A stretch of 64,000 nt of DNA from Daphnia carinata (lineage: Eukaryota > Arthropoda > Branchiopoda > Diplostraca > Daphniidae), in NCBI RefSeq assembly GCF_022539665.2, contig NC_081331.1, positions 3,568,501 to 3,632,500 on the forward strand, in the 5' to 3' direction. Numbering within the stretch: the stretch's first letter is position 1; every line of letters starts with the position of its first letter. The notes under the pieces are model-generated. The model saw nothing but the letters and a program-made list of their open reading frames with translations. It did not search any database and had not been told where the DNA came from. Positions 37,485-49,400 of this stretch are shown piece after piece. The translations under genes and the position numbers were made by a program.

Positions 37485-37626
37485 GTCGTACGCCACAAGT
37501 TAGAAGAAGCCAGGAAACTTGCTCTCCACTCAAGACAACATGTTGTTTGGTTTCTGTACATAGTGTCAATGCAAAATTTATTCAGCAATCCATACTGTGT
37601 ATGCCAGATAATAGCTTATTAGCAAA

Positions 37627-37951
37627 ATGAGTATGAACACCACAACGTCTCATGTTGCTCATGGAGGAGAAGGAAACATTCAAAATGATTCGCCAGCAAC
37701 CATGTGTAAGCCTGATACAGAGTTCAGGTCTAAACTTTCGTGGAGAACTCGGATTTCTTTCAGTGTTGGGCATGTCTTGAACGATCTATGTGCTTCCATG
37801 TGGTTTACATACCTCCTCGTCTTCTTCCACCTGGTGCTTCGATTTGATAATTCCCTATCAGGAATTGTTTTGTTAATTGGTCAAATTGCTGATGGCATTG
37901 CTACGCCGTTTGTTGGCCTTCAAGTTGGTGAAGCATACTCCAATCCAGCAG
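37627..37951 (+). CDS. Mfsd12: MFSD12 exon 1
   Basis: It codes residues 1-108 plus one base. After a Ser/Thr/Asn-rich cytosolic start it holds membrane helix 1, with the invariant [14 protein letters not shown], and helix 2, with [11 protein letters not shown]. The donor is GCAG|GTAAAT. Confidence 0.95.
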
Positions 37952-40829
37952 GTAAATGCTACGATTTATGTTTGTTTGCTGAAGACTTTAATATTTTTTT
38001 TTTATTGTTAGGCCAAAGAAGGCATCAAGGTTCAAAATGCTATAATGGACTTTTAGCGAATTTTGGACCAAGAAAAACATGGCATTTCTTTGGTATGATA
38101 TTTCATCAAGCTAACTTTAGTTTCAATCCAGGTTTAATATTTCAATTTGTTTACATCAAGGAACAATGTGCATCCTGGCAAGTTTCCCATTCATTTTTAT
38201 GCCGTGCGTTGGTTGTTCAACTTCGTCGCAATGGGCTCAAGTCATTTATTTCGCCGGCTTTATCGTCATCTTCCAATTTGGTTGGGCAGCCGTTCAAGTG
38301 TCTCATTTGTCACTTATACCAGTGCTAGCCAACGATGAACGTTCAAGAACTGAGCTTACGGCACTAAGGTACTTTCTTTACTGAATTAGTTGGCTTTGTT
38401 ACTTGTGGCATTCGACAGTAGCGTTAGAAAACATACCCATGAAGGAAAAACCTTATTGTGTTTTTTTCATTCATGAAGGTAATTTGATCAAAAGCAACAC
38501 TAACTCGAATTTAAGGATAATTATGAGGCCACAAGGAAAGAACGTGTAGCATTTGATACTAGGAACAGAATCATCTAAATTCCCCCCCCCCTCCCAGTAA
38601 TTTAATGCTAGCAGGTCCAAAAAGCATACACTATCAGTTGCTGAGTTTCTTTCATCTTCTCTGTTATAGTGCTTCGTATCTGTGACTCCTCTTGTAGCTT
38701 TACATCGTTATAGAGCAATTAAAAGATCATTATTTTGGCTTTTACTGAATCTGGTTTCTTTGTTGATGGTTTCTAAAAATATCTAGCCTTCGCTTTGATC
38801 TTGATTTAGGTATGCATTTACGGTTGCCTCTAATATTACCATCTACGCTATGACGTGGGTAACACTGGGTGTTACCGGAGCTTCACAACAAGTAGTTGGA
38901 CCGGAAGATACAACGGATTTTCGGGTTAATATTTCTTTAATTATTATTTTGTTTTTCGTTGATAATTCCATAGCAAGTTAAATAAGATAACGTTATGAAT
39001 TCTTTCATAATAGGATGTCGTATTGGTTGCGGTTGGCATTGGCGCCCTTTTCTCAATCTTTTTCCACTGCGGCGTGGATGAGGTTAAGCACAACCAGGTG
39101 TACTATTCCAGTATGAACCAGCCGAATAGCCCTTCCGCAATGAAAGCGTTGGATTGGCTGAAAGAAAAACAATTCTATCAGGTAAAGCTCAACGTCACGT
39201 CTTTCTATAAATGCCACATCGATGCTGAACGAACACGAAACAATTCTCACGAGCATAAACCTTCTGTGTGACGACATTCCAATGAAAAGTTTGTTTGAAT
39301 TCTGGGGTCGTCAACAAGTCGGACTCGACGTGACGTTCTCGATAAAGTGCTTCGATCTCGTCATGTTTTCAAATTTTCGGGACATCTTGCAGTAGGACTC
39401 CTAGTTATTTTAGAGAGGTCAACGTAAGTTATGACTGATTTTCAGAAAGATTGTGGGGCATCTGGACGCATTTCATTTTGAATCCCACTGCTGCTGACAT
39501 AATTTTGACTTTCATGGTATGCCAGTCACGTCTTGAATAGATTGAAATTCCACTTCAATCAAGCTCCTCCCTGGCATTGGGCTGTCAACATGCGCGAAGG
39601 ATTTTCCCCCGCATCCATTTTAGCGAATATAGTTGTTTTCGTGGTTCTACTTTCAGTATAGCTAATTGATTAATTTCACATGTTTTCTATCTTTTATTCC
39701 CTAGGTTGCCGTTCTGTATATGGCGACACGTCTGTTTGTCAACCTATCGCAGGTGTATTTGCCACTATGGCTCCAGGACACGTTGCAACTTGGCGCAACC
39801 TCTGTCGCCACCACTCCTCTGGCTCTTTTCGTCTCCGGATTCCTTACCTCTCTGGCCATGGGATCTTTGACTCAAGTTGTCGGCAGAAAGGTCGGATTTT
39901 CTTTGTTTCTCGCTAGATGGCGTTTGATGTAATCTTCATATAATTTTCATCCCCCATCCTTGACTTTTTTGTGTGGATCTTTTTTTTTTCTAGGTAGTTT
40001 ACCTGATGGGCGCTCTAATCGGAATGGGAGCATGCGCTTATGTCTGGTTTGGCAATGGTGAATTTTTTGAAACGTATGGTGTTTACGGCGTTGCTGCACT
40101 ATACGGTAAGAACGAGAAAGTTTTAGCATTCTGGTTGCCATTACCAGAAACCTGAACATTTTTCTCTGCGCTTTCTTTTTTTTTTTTCTATCTGCATTAA
40201 GGTGCCGGTGGCTCCACTATGCTAATCACTTCATTAGCCGTTACGGCCGACCTGATAGGACCCCACGTTGAATCTGGAGCTTTTGTCTACGGCGCGATGA
40301 GCTTCACGGATAAAGTCTCGAACGGGCTCACCGTCTTCCTCATCCAATACCTGCACCCCTGCCAGTAAATCAGATGCAACAAGCTAATCATCTTGAGCAC
40401 GATTGAAACCGCCCCCTTTTTCTCTGTTTCTTTTTTTTTTTAATCTCTCTTTCCCCTTTTTTTTTACGGTGGTGGTTTGTTTTCCATCTCGCTCGCCCCC
40501 CTGTAGATCCTGCTGCCCCGAGTGCAAGCCTTACTACGTCATGATTCTAGCGTTGGTTTGCGGCAGTGCCGCGTTGTTAGCCTTAATGAGCCTTGCCACG
40601 ATGATCCCACTCGACATCGGTGTCCTACCGAAAGGTAATATAATCTAACTTTATTTGGAATTTCGGGGCCTGATTGTTTGGTGAAAGAATTTTTTCTTTT
40701 TATTTTTTAACATTTTTTTTTCTGTTTCTGTTTTTTGTTGGTGTGTTGCTAGGCTACCAACGGATCGCCAGCGACACGGAAGACGACGTCACCCCGGAAA
40801 CGAATCGAAATATTTCTGTAATGGCATGA
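37627..40829 (+). CDS. Mfsd12: MFSD12 homologue, lysosomal major-facilitator transporter (complete, ten exons)
   Basis: The join of 37627-37951, 38012-38092, 38161-38368, 38810-38924, 39014-39181, 39705-39890, 39994-40105, 40202-40364, 40507-40634 and 40753-40829 is 1563 nt, giving 520 residues. All junctions are in phase. It follows vertebrate MFSD12 (about 480 residues) end to end: [18 protein letters not shown] (48-64), [13 protein letters not shown] (85-97, an MFS motif-A relative with Asp89), [60 protein letters not shown] and HPCQ. Twelve membrane helices are expected. Vertebrate MFSD12 is needed for cysteine import into lysosomes and melanosomes; the same role here is an inference. The N-terminus (1-36) is longer and poorly conserved. 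A tail motif YQRI (497-500) fits a lysosomal sorting signal. The start codon follows GCAAAATGA, a good context. Confidence 0.95.
38012..38092 (+). CDS. Mfsd12: MFSD12 exon 2
   Basis: It is an 81-nt exon with acceptor TTATTGTTAG and donor TTTG|GTATGA. It codes [20 protein letters not shown] and RKTWHFF, the cytosolic loop between helices 2 and 3, including the GPRK-W-H family motif. The preceding intron is only 60 nt and has no in-frame stop. Confidence 0.92.
38161..38368 (+). CDS. Mfsd12: MFSD12 exon 3
   Basis: The acceptor is TTACATCAAG and the donor CTAAG|GTACTT. It codes residues 136-205: [19 protein letters not shown] (helix 3), the helix 4 segment [20 protein letters not shown] and [15 protein letters not shown]. 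These are among the best conserved blocks of the family. Confidence 0.95.
38369..38809 (+). other. MFSD12 intron 3 (441 bp)
   Basis: GTACTT to TTGATTTAG. It contains a C10 tract (38582-38591) and no other feature that I recognise. Confidence 0.9.
38810..38924 (+). CDS. Mfsd12: MFSD12 exon 4
   Basis: It completes Arg205 and codes [20 protein letters not shown] and onward to TDFR (residue 243). The helix 5 motif YAFTV-A-NI matches MFSD12. The donor CGG|GTTAAT is weak but gives phase 0. Confidence 0.93.
39014..39181 (+). CDS. Mfsd12: MFSD12 exon 5
   Basis: It has acceptor TTCATAATAG and donor TATCAG|GTAAAG, phase 0 at both ends. Residues 244-299 hold helix 6 ([19 protein letters not shown]) and the large central cytosolic loop, ending in a W-K/R-x-FYQ segment typical of the family. 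Confidence 0.93.
39182..39704 (+). other. MFSD12 intron 5 (523 bp)
   Basis: GTAAAG to TATTCCCTAG. I see no gene, repeat or structured element in it. Confidence 0.9.
39705..39890 (+). CDS. Mfsd12: MFSD12 exon 6
   Basis: Residues 300-361: [20 protein letters not shown] (helix 7, with the conserved TRL-VNLSQ), a second helix with LALFVSGFL, and VVGRK. The donor AAG|GTCGGA is weak, but splicing to GTA-GTT-TAC restores the family alignment, and read-through meets TAA 13 codons on. Confidence 0.92.
39994..40105 (+). CDS. Mfsd12: MFSD12 exon 7
   Basis: The acceptor is a T-rich tract ending CTAG and the donor TACG|GTAAGA. It codes [20 protein letters not shown] and a short loop, then the start of the next helix ([10 protein letters not shown]). 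Confidence 0.93.
40202..40364 (+). CDS. Mfsd12: MFSD12 exon 8
   Basis: It codes [40 protein letters not shown] and [14 protein letters not shown]. These contain the family blocks [27 protein letters not shown] and LHPC. The donor is CCA|GTAAAT, phase 2. Confidence 0.95.
40507..40634 (+). CDS. Mfsd12: MFSD12 exon 9
   Basis: It codes [20 protein letters not shown] and [20 protein letters not shown] with PK, the last membrane helix. The Cys cluster CPEC corresponds to the cysteine-containing lumenal loop of vertebrate MFSD12. The acceptor is CCCCCTGTAG. Confidence 0.93.
40753..40829 (+). CDS. Mfsd12: MFSD12 exon 10 and stop codon
   Basis: It codes the cytosolic tail [20 protein letters not shown] and ISVMA, then TGA at 40827-40829. 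YQRI is a Tyr-x-x-hydrophobic motif close to the membrane, followed by an acidic patch. Confidence 0.92.
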
Positions 40830-41283
40830 TGAGAGAATCGCTCATTTTAACCTGCAGCATATTTCTACATCGTCTGGGAGTTGGTCTGATAAACCTGTTT
40901 GTTTTTGTTTTTTTGTTCTTTTTATTTTTTTTTTCAATCAACTGAAACGGCAAAGCAAACACACCGGTCTTGTTCTTTTGAATTTTAATTTCGCGCAAAA
41001 GGACGACGATGTCTATATTTCTATGAAAATGAATGCAAATTCCTTCGTGTCTTTTGTTTTCGGTTTGGGTTTTTGTCTCGAAATGACGCACTAGCATTCC
41101 AAATCGATGCCGTAAATTCTGTTTGTGAAGTCGCTGTGATAGGGATCGTCACCGATCAAATCATACGGCAACCTCGTCGGTCTATATTGTAACCGTGTTT
41201 ATATAGCAAAGATTTCGCCAAGTATCCAACAAAAACAATGCCTTGATGGTCTTTTGTTATCAATTACTCTCTGATACGACGCC

Positions 41284-41289
41284 AATAAA
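41284..41289 (+). terminator. Polyadenylation signal for MFSD12
   Basis: This is an AATAAA 455 bp after the stop codon, and the first canonical one I see downstream on this strand. Cleavage would fall near 41300-41310. Confidence 0.55.
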
Positions 41290-42768
41290 CGAATTCATTC
41301 AAAAATTACTCTTCGAAAGAGGCGCTTGAAAATCATTGAGTTGGCACCGACTAACAGTCCATCCAACAATGAACGAACTGCTTTTCAAGTTTTCCCTTGA
41401 ACGTTCTCTTCGTTTTCTGATGAACTCCTGGAATGCTAGAAGACTCTTGACGCAGCGTTGGATATTTTAAAAAAAAAAATCGTGAATTCCACTAGCCATT
41501 GTGTCAACTTGGTGTATACACCATGTTCATCTCCGTTTTCCGTTTGTATAAGACGGCCAAGGCCAGCAAATACTAGGCTGTTTCCTATTATATGATAGCT
41601 TTTGTTGAGCTGTTGAAACTTAGCTGCGGCTATTCCCTCCTTCGTCAACATAATTGGCATTTTCAAGCTTTACTGGCTGACGTGTTCATGGAAGCGGCTG
41701 GGCCTGGACAATGACAAAGGATTTGCTAGTCCGTGACTTGTTGCCTTCCCGTTTCGCTTGGCGGAGGCTCTTTGCTGTTGTTGTATTTTTCTGCCTTCTT
41801 CGGTAACGTCCTCTCGCTTTGATTGTTTCCATCATTCGAGGCATTGAAACAATATGATATCCGACAGTCTGTTTGTATTCAAACATTTTGAGAACGAAGC
41901 AAGCCTCTTCGAGATTACACACCATTTCTTAACCACCCAATCTTCAACAAAGTTTTGATTTAAGGGTTTCGTTGTGATCCTTTGTGAATTAAATTCTTCG
42001 TCATTTTTCCGCTGTTGCACCTCTCTTGGTCTCTTTGTCCTGCCGTCTCTTCGTTCAACCTTCGCCACGACCGGAACAATGAATTGAAAAAGGGGGATAG
42101 AAATCTGATCATAGTCTTCGCTTAGAAAAATATTTTTTCTTACTCGGTGTTGCGTTCATTGGAATCGGCTCGAAAATTACCATCGACGTACACTTATACT
42201 GCATACATACGCCCATGGAAGATTAGATCTGAACGACTCTTTTGGATTTCCACGAATCGTTCGATTGAAATTTCAAACAAAATAGTCCTGTCGCCTTTTT
42301 TTTTTCGGGTGGTAGAAGGACGAATGGACCGACAAGAGTTAAGAGACCGCAGATGGAGAACGGCAGCAGCAAGGCAACGAGAAAGAGAGAAAGATAGAAT
42401 AATAGACCAACCAAAGAGAAGTAGAGAAGCCGGAGGGAAGGCGATTGCTGGAATTGTTTGTTATTCCGCCAGCGTCTCTCGTCTATTATAATGGACATCG
42501 TCAATGCGTTTCTATTTCTATTACATTACGCTACGTCTTTATATATATATATATATATTTTAAATAAAAGAAGGATTGGCTTAGCTGTTGTTTGTGTGTG
42601 TGTGTTCCACTTTGATTGTGTTTCGCTTTGATATGGATGTTGCTGCTTTTGTTGCCGCCTCTTGTCTCTCCCTTTTTAAATGTCTTACTTATTACGAGGT
42701 GGAATTCTTGCCAAAGGCTCTTTAGCTCTCAACTTGCCATTCTTCGCACAACGTTAACTATATCCCTT

Positions 42769-42794
42769 TCTCTCTCTCTCTCTCTCTCTCTCTC
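42769..42794. repeat. (TC)13 microsatellite
   Basis: This is a pure TC run of 26 bp. Confidence 0.95.
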
Positions 42795-44191
42795 ACTGCG
42801 TTGTCTTTATTCATTGATGGAGTTGTCGTCTTGTTCGCACACCAACGTGCATACAGATTACCTGGACCCAAGTGAATGCCGAAGGACTTTGATAATAACG
42901 TGCTTCTCCTTCCACTAATGGGCTGTCGGTCATGTGTACAACGGCCAAGAGTTCGTGCGTAAGGACGGATAGCTCCGAGAAACGGAACCCGATATCATTT
43001 TTATTTCTACATATTTTTAAAATTGTGCCATCTTTAAACGTTTTTATCTGTTTTAGTTTTTTTCTTTTTTTAGTTTTCTATTTGTTTTTGTGGGTTATAC
43101 AACGTCTTCGTCGTTCGTCTGCCGGTTGTGGTTCGTTCCATCCATCTCGCAGCGCGAGCTCCGTCTTCCGTTTTTTTTTTCCTACTTCCACGGATGGATA
43201 CAGACGCGTATAATATTCAGTTTTTTTTTTCGGGGTTCCTCAGTCAATCGCTGTTTTACCATCAACAGCTCTCTCTTTTTCTATTGTTTCGCTTATCGAT
43301 ATATCTATTTTCTGTTGCCTTTCTTTTCTCTGTCTTGTGCCCGTAGTTTGCCTATCGATTATTCTTTTAGCTCTCACTCAGTCATCTCCCGAAAGAGATT
43401 TCTATTGCTTACTACTGGCTTATGCAGCGGCTCCACCCATGTGCGTTGATCTCCCGACACAGGTGAGCCCAGCTAGTTAAATCTACACATACAGTACGTC
43501 TAAACATCCCGTCCCACAATAGCTAGAAAAGAGCGTTCACCCGGGGAATATTTTGATTTATGTCTGATATTACAGGCGGCCTGCCCTCCCCATTATAGAA
43601 AGAAAAAAAAAAAAAAAAAGAGTTCCAACAGTTTTTACTGTATAGCATAGATTGTTCGAGCGTTCCAAGGCACTCCAGCAAAGAATACAAAAAAAAAAAA
43701 CAAAAAAAAACGACCAAACGAAAAAGGCAGCCTGCGTTCAGCAATAACCACGAGCGGGATAGCGCTGCGCGCGGATCTGGTTACATAAATGGTCAATTTC
43801 GATTTGCATAAACAACTAGCTGTCAGAAGTCTCGAGCCGGGAATAAATGTTTTATTGCATTATATTCTCTTTTCTCCATGTCTTTTTAGCCAGAGCGCTT
43901 CTAGCTGTAGCCAAAAGGCAGCCGGCCCCTGATGCTGGCCGCCTTTGAATAGGCGCGCGCCCTAACCTTTGCCTTGCGTGCAGCCCTTTCTTTTCTTTCT
44001 TTGAAGCGCGAGTTTTGGACAGGTCGGCTATATAGATACATTTGGAAAACTATAAAAACAACAACATCAACAACGACAGCGACGAGATTCGACGATGCAT
44101 CAGACAAGAGGAGGAGAGAGACGGTCCGGCATAGTTTGTAGCTGCCAGCGAAATTCGTTTGGATCATACAGCAGCTTCGTTCTTATATAAG

Positions 44192-44213
44192 CAACAACAA
44201 CAACAACAACAAA
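44192..44213. repeat. CAA trinucleotide repeat
   Basis: GCAACAACAACAACAACAAC leads into a short A run. Confidence 0.9.
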
Positions 44214-46375
44214 AAAAACAAATGTAAAATTCAAAAAGGAAAGGAAATGTTTTTTTGGGTTGGACGGACACACACACAGATGGCGTAAAAACATGACAAC
44301 AAAATGAGATGCGGACAAAGTTTAATGTCGTCGCCATCCGCTAAAGAATTATTGTTATTTCCTTTCTTCGTGTTGATGGTCTACCTGCGTGCGTTTGGCA
44401 TGCAGAATTTTGAAAAGAAGGGAAGAAAAACACCTTCCGGCTGATTGGTCATTGAATGTGTACAAAATACACACACAGAGAAGAAGAAGAAGGAAAGCGG
44501 GAAGAGGAGGAGGTCACCTGTCACAATGACGGATGAACGTTTTTATGCGTGCCATCTTCGCCTCCAACCTTCTACTATTAAAAAAAAAAGTTGGGAAAAG
44601 AATAATAACGAACAGCTAAATCCACGGGAAATATCTAACGCCATTTTTTGAGGGTGTGCGTCACTCCTTTTGGCTAGCGCTTTTCTTGATTTCATCAAAT
44701 ACAGTCTAATCGGAAGCCCATTTTTCGTTTTACTTGGAAGACACGCAACTTGAACGCAATTAAAAAACTCGGTTCTTTTACGCAGCGTTTCTCATGCCAT
44801 CCGCACCGTATTGTTTCATTTGTCTGTTTAGTTATTTTCCTTATCGGCGAGAAACAAACAAACAAAATGACAACGTTCTAGGATAATACAAAAACAAAGC
44901 GAGAAGGAGGAAAAGAACTATACAGAAATTACGACACAATTTCTGTGGACCTTGTCCGTGCGCCTTCAGTCGCGAACAGCAGTGGGTCTTTTTTCTCATT
45001 TCAAGCGGGTAGAAACGTGAACATACACTCACAAGAACCAACGGCACAATGATAATAAAAAAATATAAAATAAAAGATAATAAAACGAACGGAGAAGTAA
45101 ACCAGAAAAGAACAAAAAAAACAAAAACGATAATAGTTAAACTTTTCTCAGCCGGAACGTGTCAACAGTTCCCATAGCGTCCAACCTTTTTCTTTTGAAA
45201 CAACTTTAATATATTAAATTCTACCCTGGAGCCATCAATGCATTTCAATTCTTTCGCTTCCTCTTCTTATAAATGTTTTCGTGTCGTTCTCACCTTCCTT
45301 TTCTATCCTTAGCTCTTCCGCGATTGGCCAATCTCCAGCAACCACCAAGCTGGGCCGTTTCGCATTGTATAGTCAATATTTGGCCAGCAATTCACACCCG
45401 GGTTTCTCAAGCAGGACAGGCAACATCTATGATGATTAAGGAGACTCCTTCAATTCAAAGAAGGAATAGAAAAAAAAGAAGGGCCAAATAGAATCATCAC
45501 CTACATCGAGCAACAACAAAACGACAGAAGCGTAGCACAGAAGGGGGGGGGGGACTTGTTTACCTTTTTGACGGTGGATCTCTCCATCATTTCCAGCAAC
45601 TGCTGCTACTGCCTCATGCTCAATCTTTTCATTGAAAATATGCGCGTATGAGAGGGGCACCTACAATTCAATTCCCCCCTCTTGTATTTTCAGTTGGCGC
45701 ATTTTTGGAAACATCCGTCCTGCGTCCAAAAGAAATGCATATCATGCGCTTCGACTTGTCAAACGATGAGCGAGTGAGGATTCTTTCTCAGGTGTACAAC
45801 AGTTGCTCCGTATTGGTGGGAAAAAAAGAAAAAAACAGTTCATCATCGTCGGACAGCATTTTTGGTGGGATTTGACCCCATGATATTCCATAGGCCTAAA
45901 CACGGTGCGTAGTGGGCTGCTAATATGCTGGACGAATAGTATGGAAATTTCATTTTTGGCCAGTTAATTGGCGGGCGGTTCAACCATTTTTGTTTTTCCA
46001 GTTTGGCCGTTGTCCTTTTTTTTTTCTCTTAGTGTCTTGTTTCTCTGGGTGTGCATCATAGCAAAGAAGGTAAGAAAAATGTTTTAGAACAATTATTCTG
46101 GGCGGCCCACAGTCTGTCATTTGGCCACGTGAAATGTGCCGGCCTCAACGCCTCCGGGATTCCTTCTCTCTTTCTTGGCTTATTGCTGTGCTTTTCATTT
46201 GAATTTTTTTCCACTGCAAGCAAAACACCAGACACCAAGACAGTAAACGAAAAATTGTTGAAAGAAATTTGGGCGAGACGTTGCTGCATCCGTAGCATTT
46301 CATAATAGTCTTACCGTCCACTTTTCCCGAGCGTTTAGCATCTCGTTGTTGAGTTGCCTGTATTCTTTTTTTCAA

Positions 46376-46409
46376 TTTTTTTTTTTTTTTTGGGGGGGGG
46401 GGGGGGGGG
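46376..46409. repeat. T16-G18 homopolymer junction
   Basis: Sixteen T are followed directly by eighteen G. Pure G runs this long are rare and can form quadruplexes. It may also be an assembly or sequencing weak point. Confidence 0.9.
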
Positions 46410-49400
46410 TACGTGCAGCCGCTACTAGAAGAGAACAAATCAGAGACGGACGCCTCTAGTTCATGTACACAAGCCCCGTCTTTATTTATTTTTTTGGGGA
46501 ATTATCACTCTTAAAATTCTCTCTCATTAACGTGTCTCTCATCTTTCACTTTTCTCCAGCTATTTTGGCTTCCACTTTATATACACCCCACAGTCGTCGG
46601 CCATTTACATACATATTTGCTGCCTTATGAATGATCCTACCATTTTCTTTCTTGAATAATGCAGACTTTTGACAGCAGAGAAAAAAGGTTGTGAAAATTG
46701 CCAGTGCTTTTTTTTCTCTCTCTCTCTCTCTCTTTCTCTCCCAGTCCCTCCGCGTATGTATATTTGCTGATGATAGTCGTGGCTAATTACTGTGTCCGTC
46801 TCCTCCTTAAAAAATTTTTTGTTTCTCTTTCTCGCTTTTTGCTGTTAATTGTTTTTTTTTTGTCTCTGCCTCTGGTTTTTTTTTTTTCTTTTTGAGAAAA
46901 GGATTAGAAAGACACGGAAACAACAGTTAGAAAAATCGCCAAACCACTAATAAAGAAGTTTTTTTTCTGTGTGTGTTGTGTTTTGCGTGAAAGGTGGCAC
47001 TGGATCGATTCCGGAGGCGGAAGAAGCGAAAAGGAAAAAAAAAAAAATAATAATAATTTCTCTGGTTCATTAAGAATTTTCCGATGAAATATTTCGATAT
47101 TTCCGATTGACTGACTGTGCACACCTTTAACGCATTTATGTCTTTCACACAACACAACGTAAGAGGCGAGAATCGTCTTTCCCCTTGTCCCCGCTACTAT
47201 TTCACCCAATTAGTTCTGTCTGCCTTATTTTTATTCGTTTCCCGCAAACGCTTGCCGACGCCGCTCTTGGCTCACATTGAACAAATAAAATATATGCGTC
47301 ATCCCCTGTACGCTCTTTTTTTCTTTTTCTTTGTGAGTTCCAATCGCTAATTATCAAAGTGTTTTAAAGCGAAACCTCCGTTTTTTTTTTTTTTTATTTC
47401 CTCACTTTCTGGTTTGCAGCAGCGTCCGTTCGTGAGCGACGCCGCGCATCGTGAAGGTGAGATAAAGACCGTTGGGAAACGCTTGCACTTGCACTCGGCG
47501 TGGAAAAAAAATGAATTTAGTCGGTAAGATACTTGCTTTTCCCTTTTTTTTTTTTTTCTTTGTCTTTTTTTTTTCTTCCCCGACCGCAAACGACGGAGAT
47601 TAAGGACGCGCACAAATTAACCGCGTTGAGTACATTGGAAAAGAACATAACCCATTGTATGTGCGCATAGTTGATGATCTCAAGTATGAACGTTATCTCT
47701 TTCTTTGAAGCGAATTTCCGGAGCCATTTTTTTTTTATAGCCAAGTCTTTGATCGCGGTTCATTTGCTCCTTCTTTTTTTTTCGGGTTTTTTTTTTTCTT
47801 TCGTTGTGTTCCCTTTTTTTTTTTTTCTCAATCGGCTTAAACTTTACTGTATAGGAGCTCCGTTTAATACCTTCTTGTGGGAGGGGATTTTGCTGTTGAC
47901 GCGATTCTCTTTTTCCTTGTACGTCTCTGTCGTCTTCATTCTCTTCGCCATTCGATTTGCTTCTCTTCGGTGTGCTCAAACGCATTGTCACACCAATTTC
48001 ATTCATTTCGACCTCCCCCCCCCCTCAGTTTTTCTTCTGCACGGCTGCTAATGGCCGTTTGACATTCTTCCTTTTTTTTTTCCCCTTTGCTTTTCTTCCA
48101 CGCTGCTTATTTTTTTTTTCTTTCTTTCCAAACTACAATGTACCGTACGATTTAATCATCTGTTGAAAGTTTTCCGTCCGCAGTTGTCGATGTTTCCAGG
48201 TTTTTCTGATGCCTGCCCGATTCTCCTTGCAACTCTGCCTTTCGTTCCGCACTTTTTGTGCTCCGCAAATCCATTCGAGTGCAGCCGACAAAAGATAACT
48301 GTATCAATTATCCCCCATTTTTCTTTCTTTGCTTGATGGACATTTTCTCTTTTGTACTCGAAGAGCGTGTAACATACAACACAAGCGGATTATGATTTCC
48401 TCCATTCAAGGTGTGCACAAAAAGGGGTAATCATAACGGACTTGTTTGTGTTTCTAATACTTTAATCCTGTCGGAATCATCCAGATTGGAGGAAAAACAA
48501 ACAACTTGTTATTGACCAGCTTGAGAAAATGTCTTAGAAATGCATACGTTTTCTTTTAAATAAAGAATGGGCCTACCGTTTAGTGTTGCTTGATTAAAGG
48601 TTATGACACTTCCTGATTCGTTCCACAATTGTAGACCCTATGAACGGGCTTATGTAACAGGAACTTGGACCGTACTTCTGAGGTAACGTGTTACGTCAGC
48701 AAACCCATAAAAAAAGAAAAGAAAGCCAGTTAGATGTGTACGGTATATTTGTCACTGGCAACTGAACAGTCGCTAGGAAATGTAACTGTTTCCTGATCGG
48801 AAGTAATTTTCAATGACCAGTTTCTCTGAGCTAGACGATCGTAAAATAAACATATTGAACACCGTTGCTATAGTCGCGAAAAGAGGAAACGCTTCGATTG
48901 TTCGGAGGCATTCAAGAAAAATGGGCATCCCTTTTTTGTCCTTTACATCGTTATGATGGCCTTTTCCTTCCTTGGTTCATCATCGCCATTCGACCCACTT
49001 TTGCTCACCTTATTCAAAGTAGTTTTAGCGCAACTTTGAATCTGAATAACTCGTAAACTATAAATCTCACAATGGGACGATGGACTAATTACGAGGAGCT
49101 AGATTGTCACACACAGAAAATGTTCCAAATGGCTTTACCTGGCCACTATCGACCCAAGTTCTCATTGCCTTTTCTCGTTTCTCCGTGTGTGTCGCTTTTT
49201 TATCTTGACACTATGATGTTTGCGCCTTTGAAGGGCTTCGCTTTAAAGAATGCCATCGGAATAAAAGCAATACGGATATCCCTACACACACACACACACA
49301 CACAAAAAAAAAGAAAAATCTTTTCCTTTGCCATTCATCGATGCGACGCAAAATGTTAACCCCCTGGCCTCAGATGGTTTTTTTTTTCTGCTTCTTTTCA

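Noticed and set aside
37627-38328. 233-codon plus frame as a single exon
   Set aside because: It spans two short introns; splicing at 37951/38012 and 38092/38161 restores the MFSD12 alignment.
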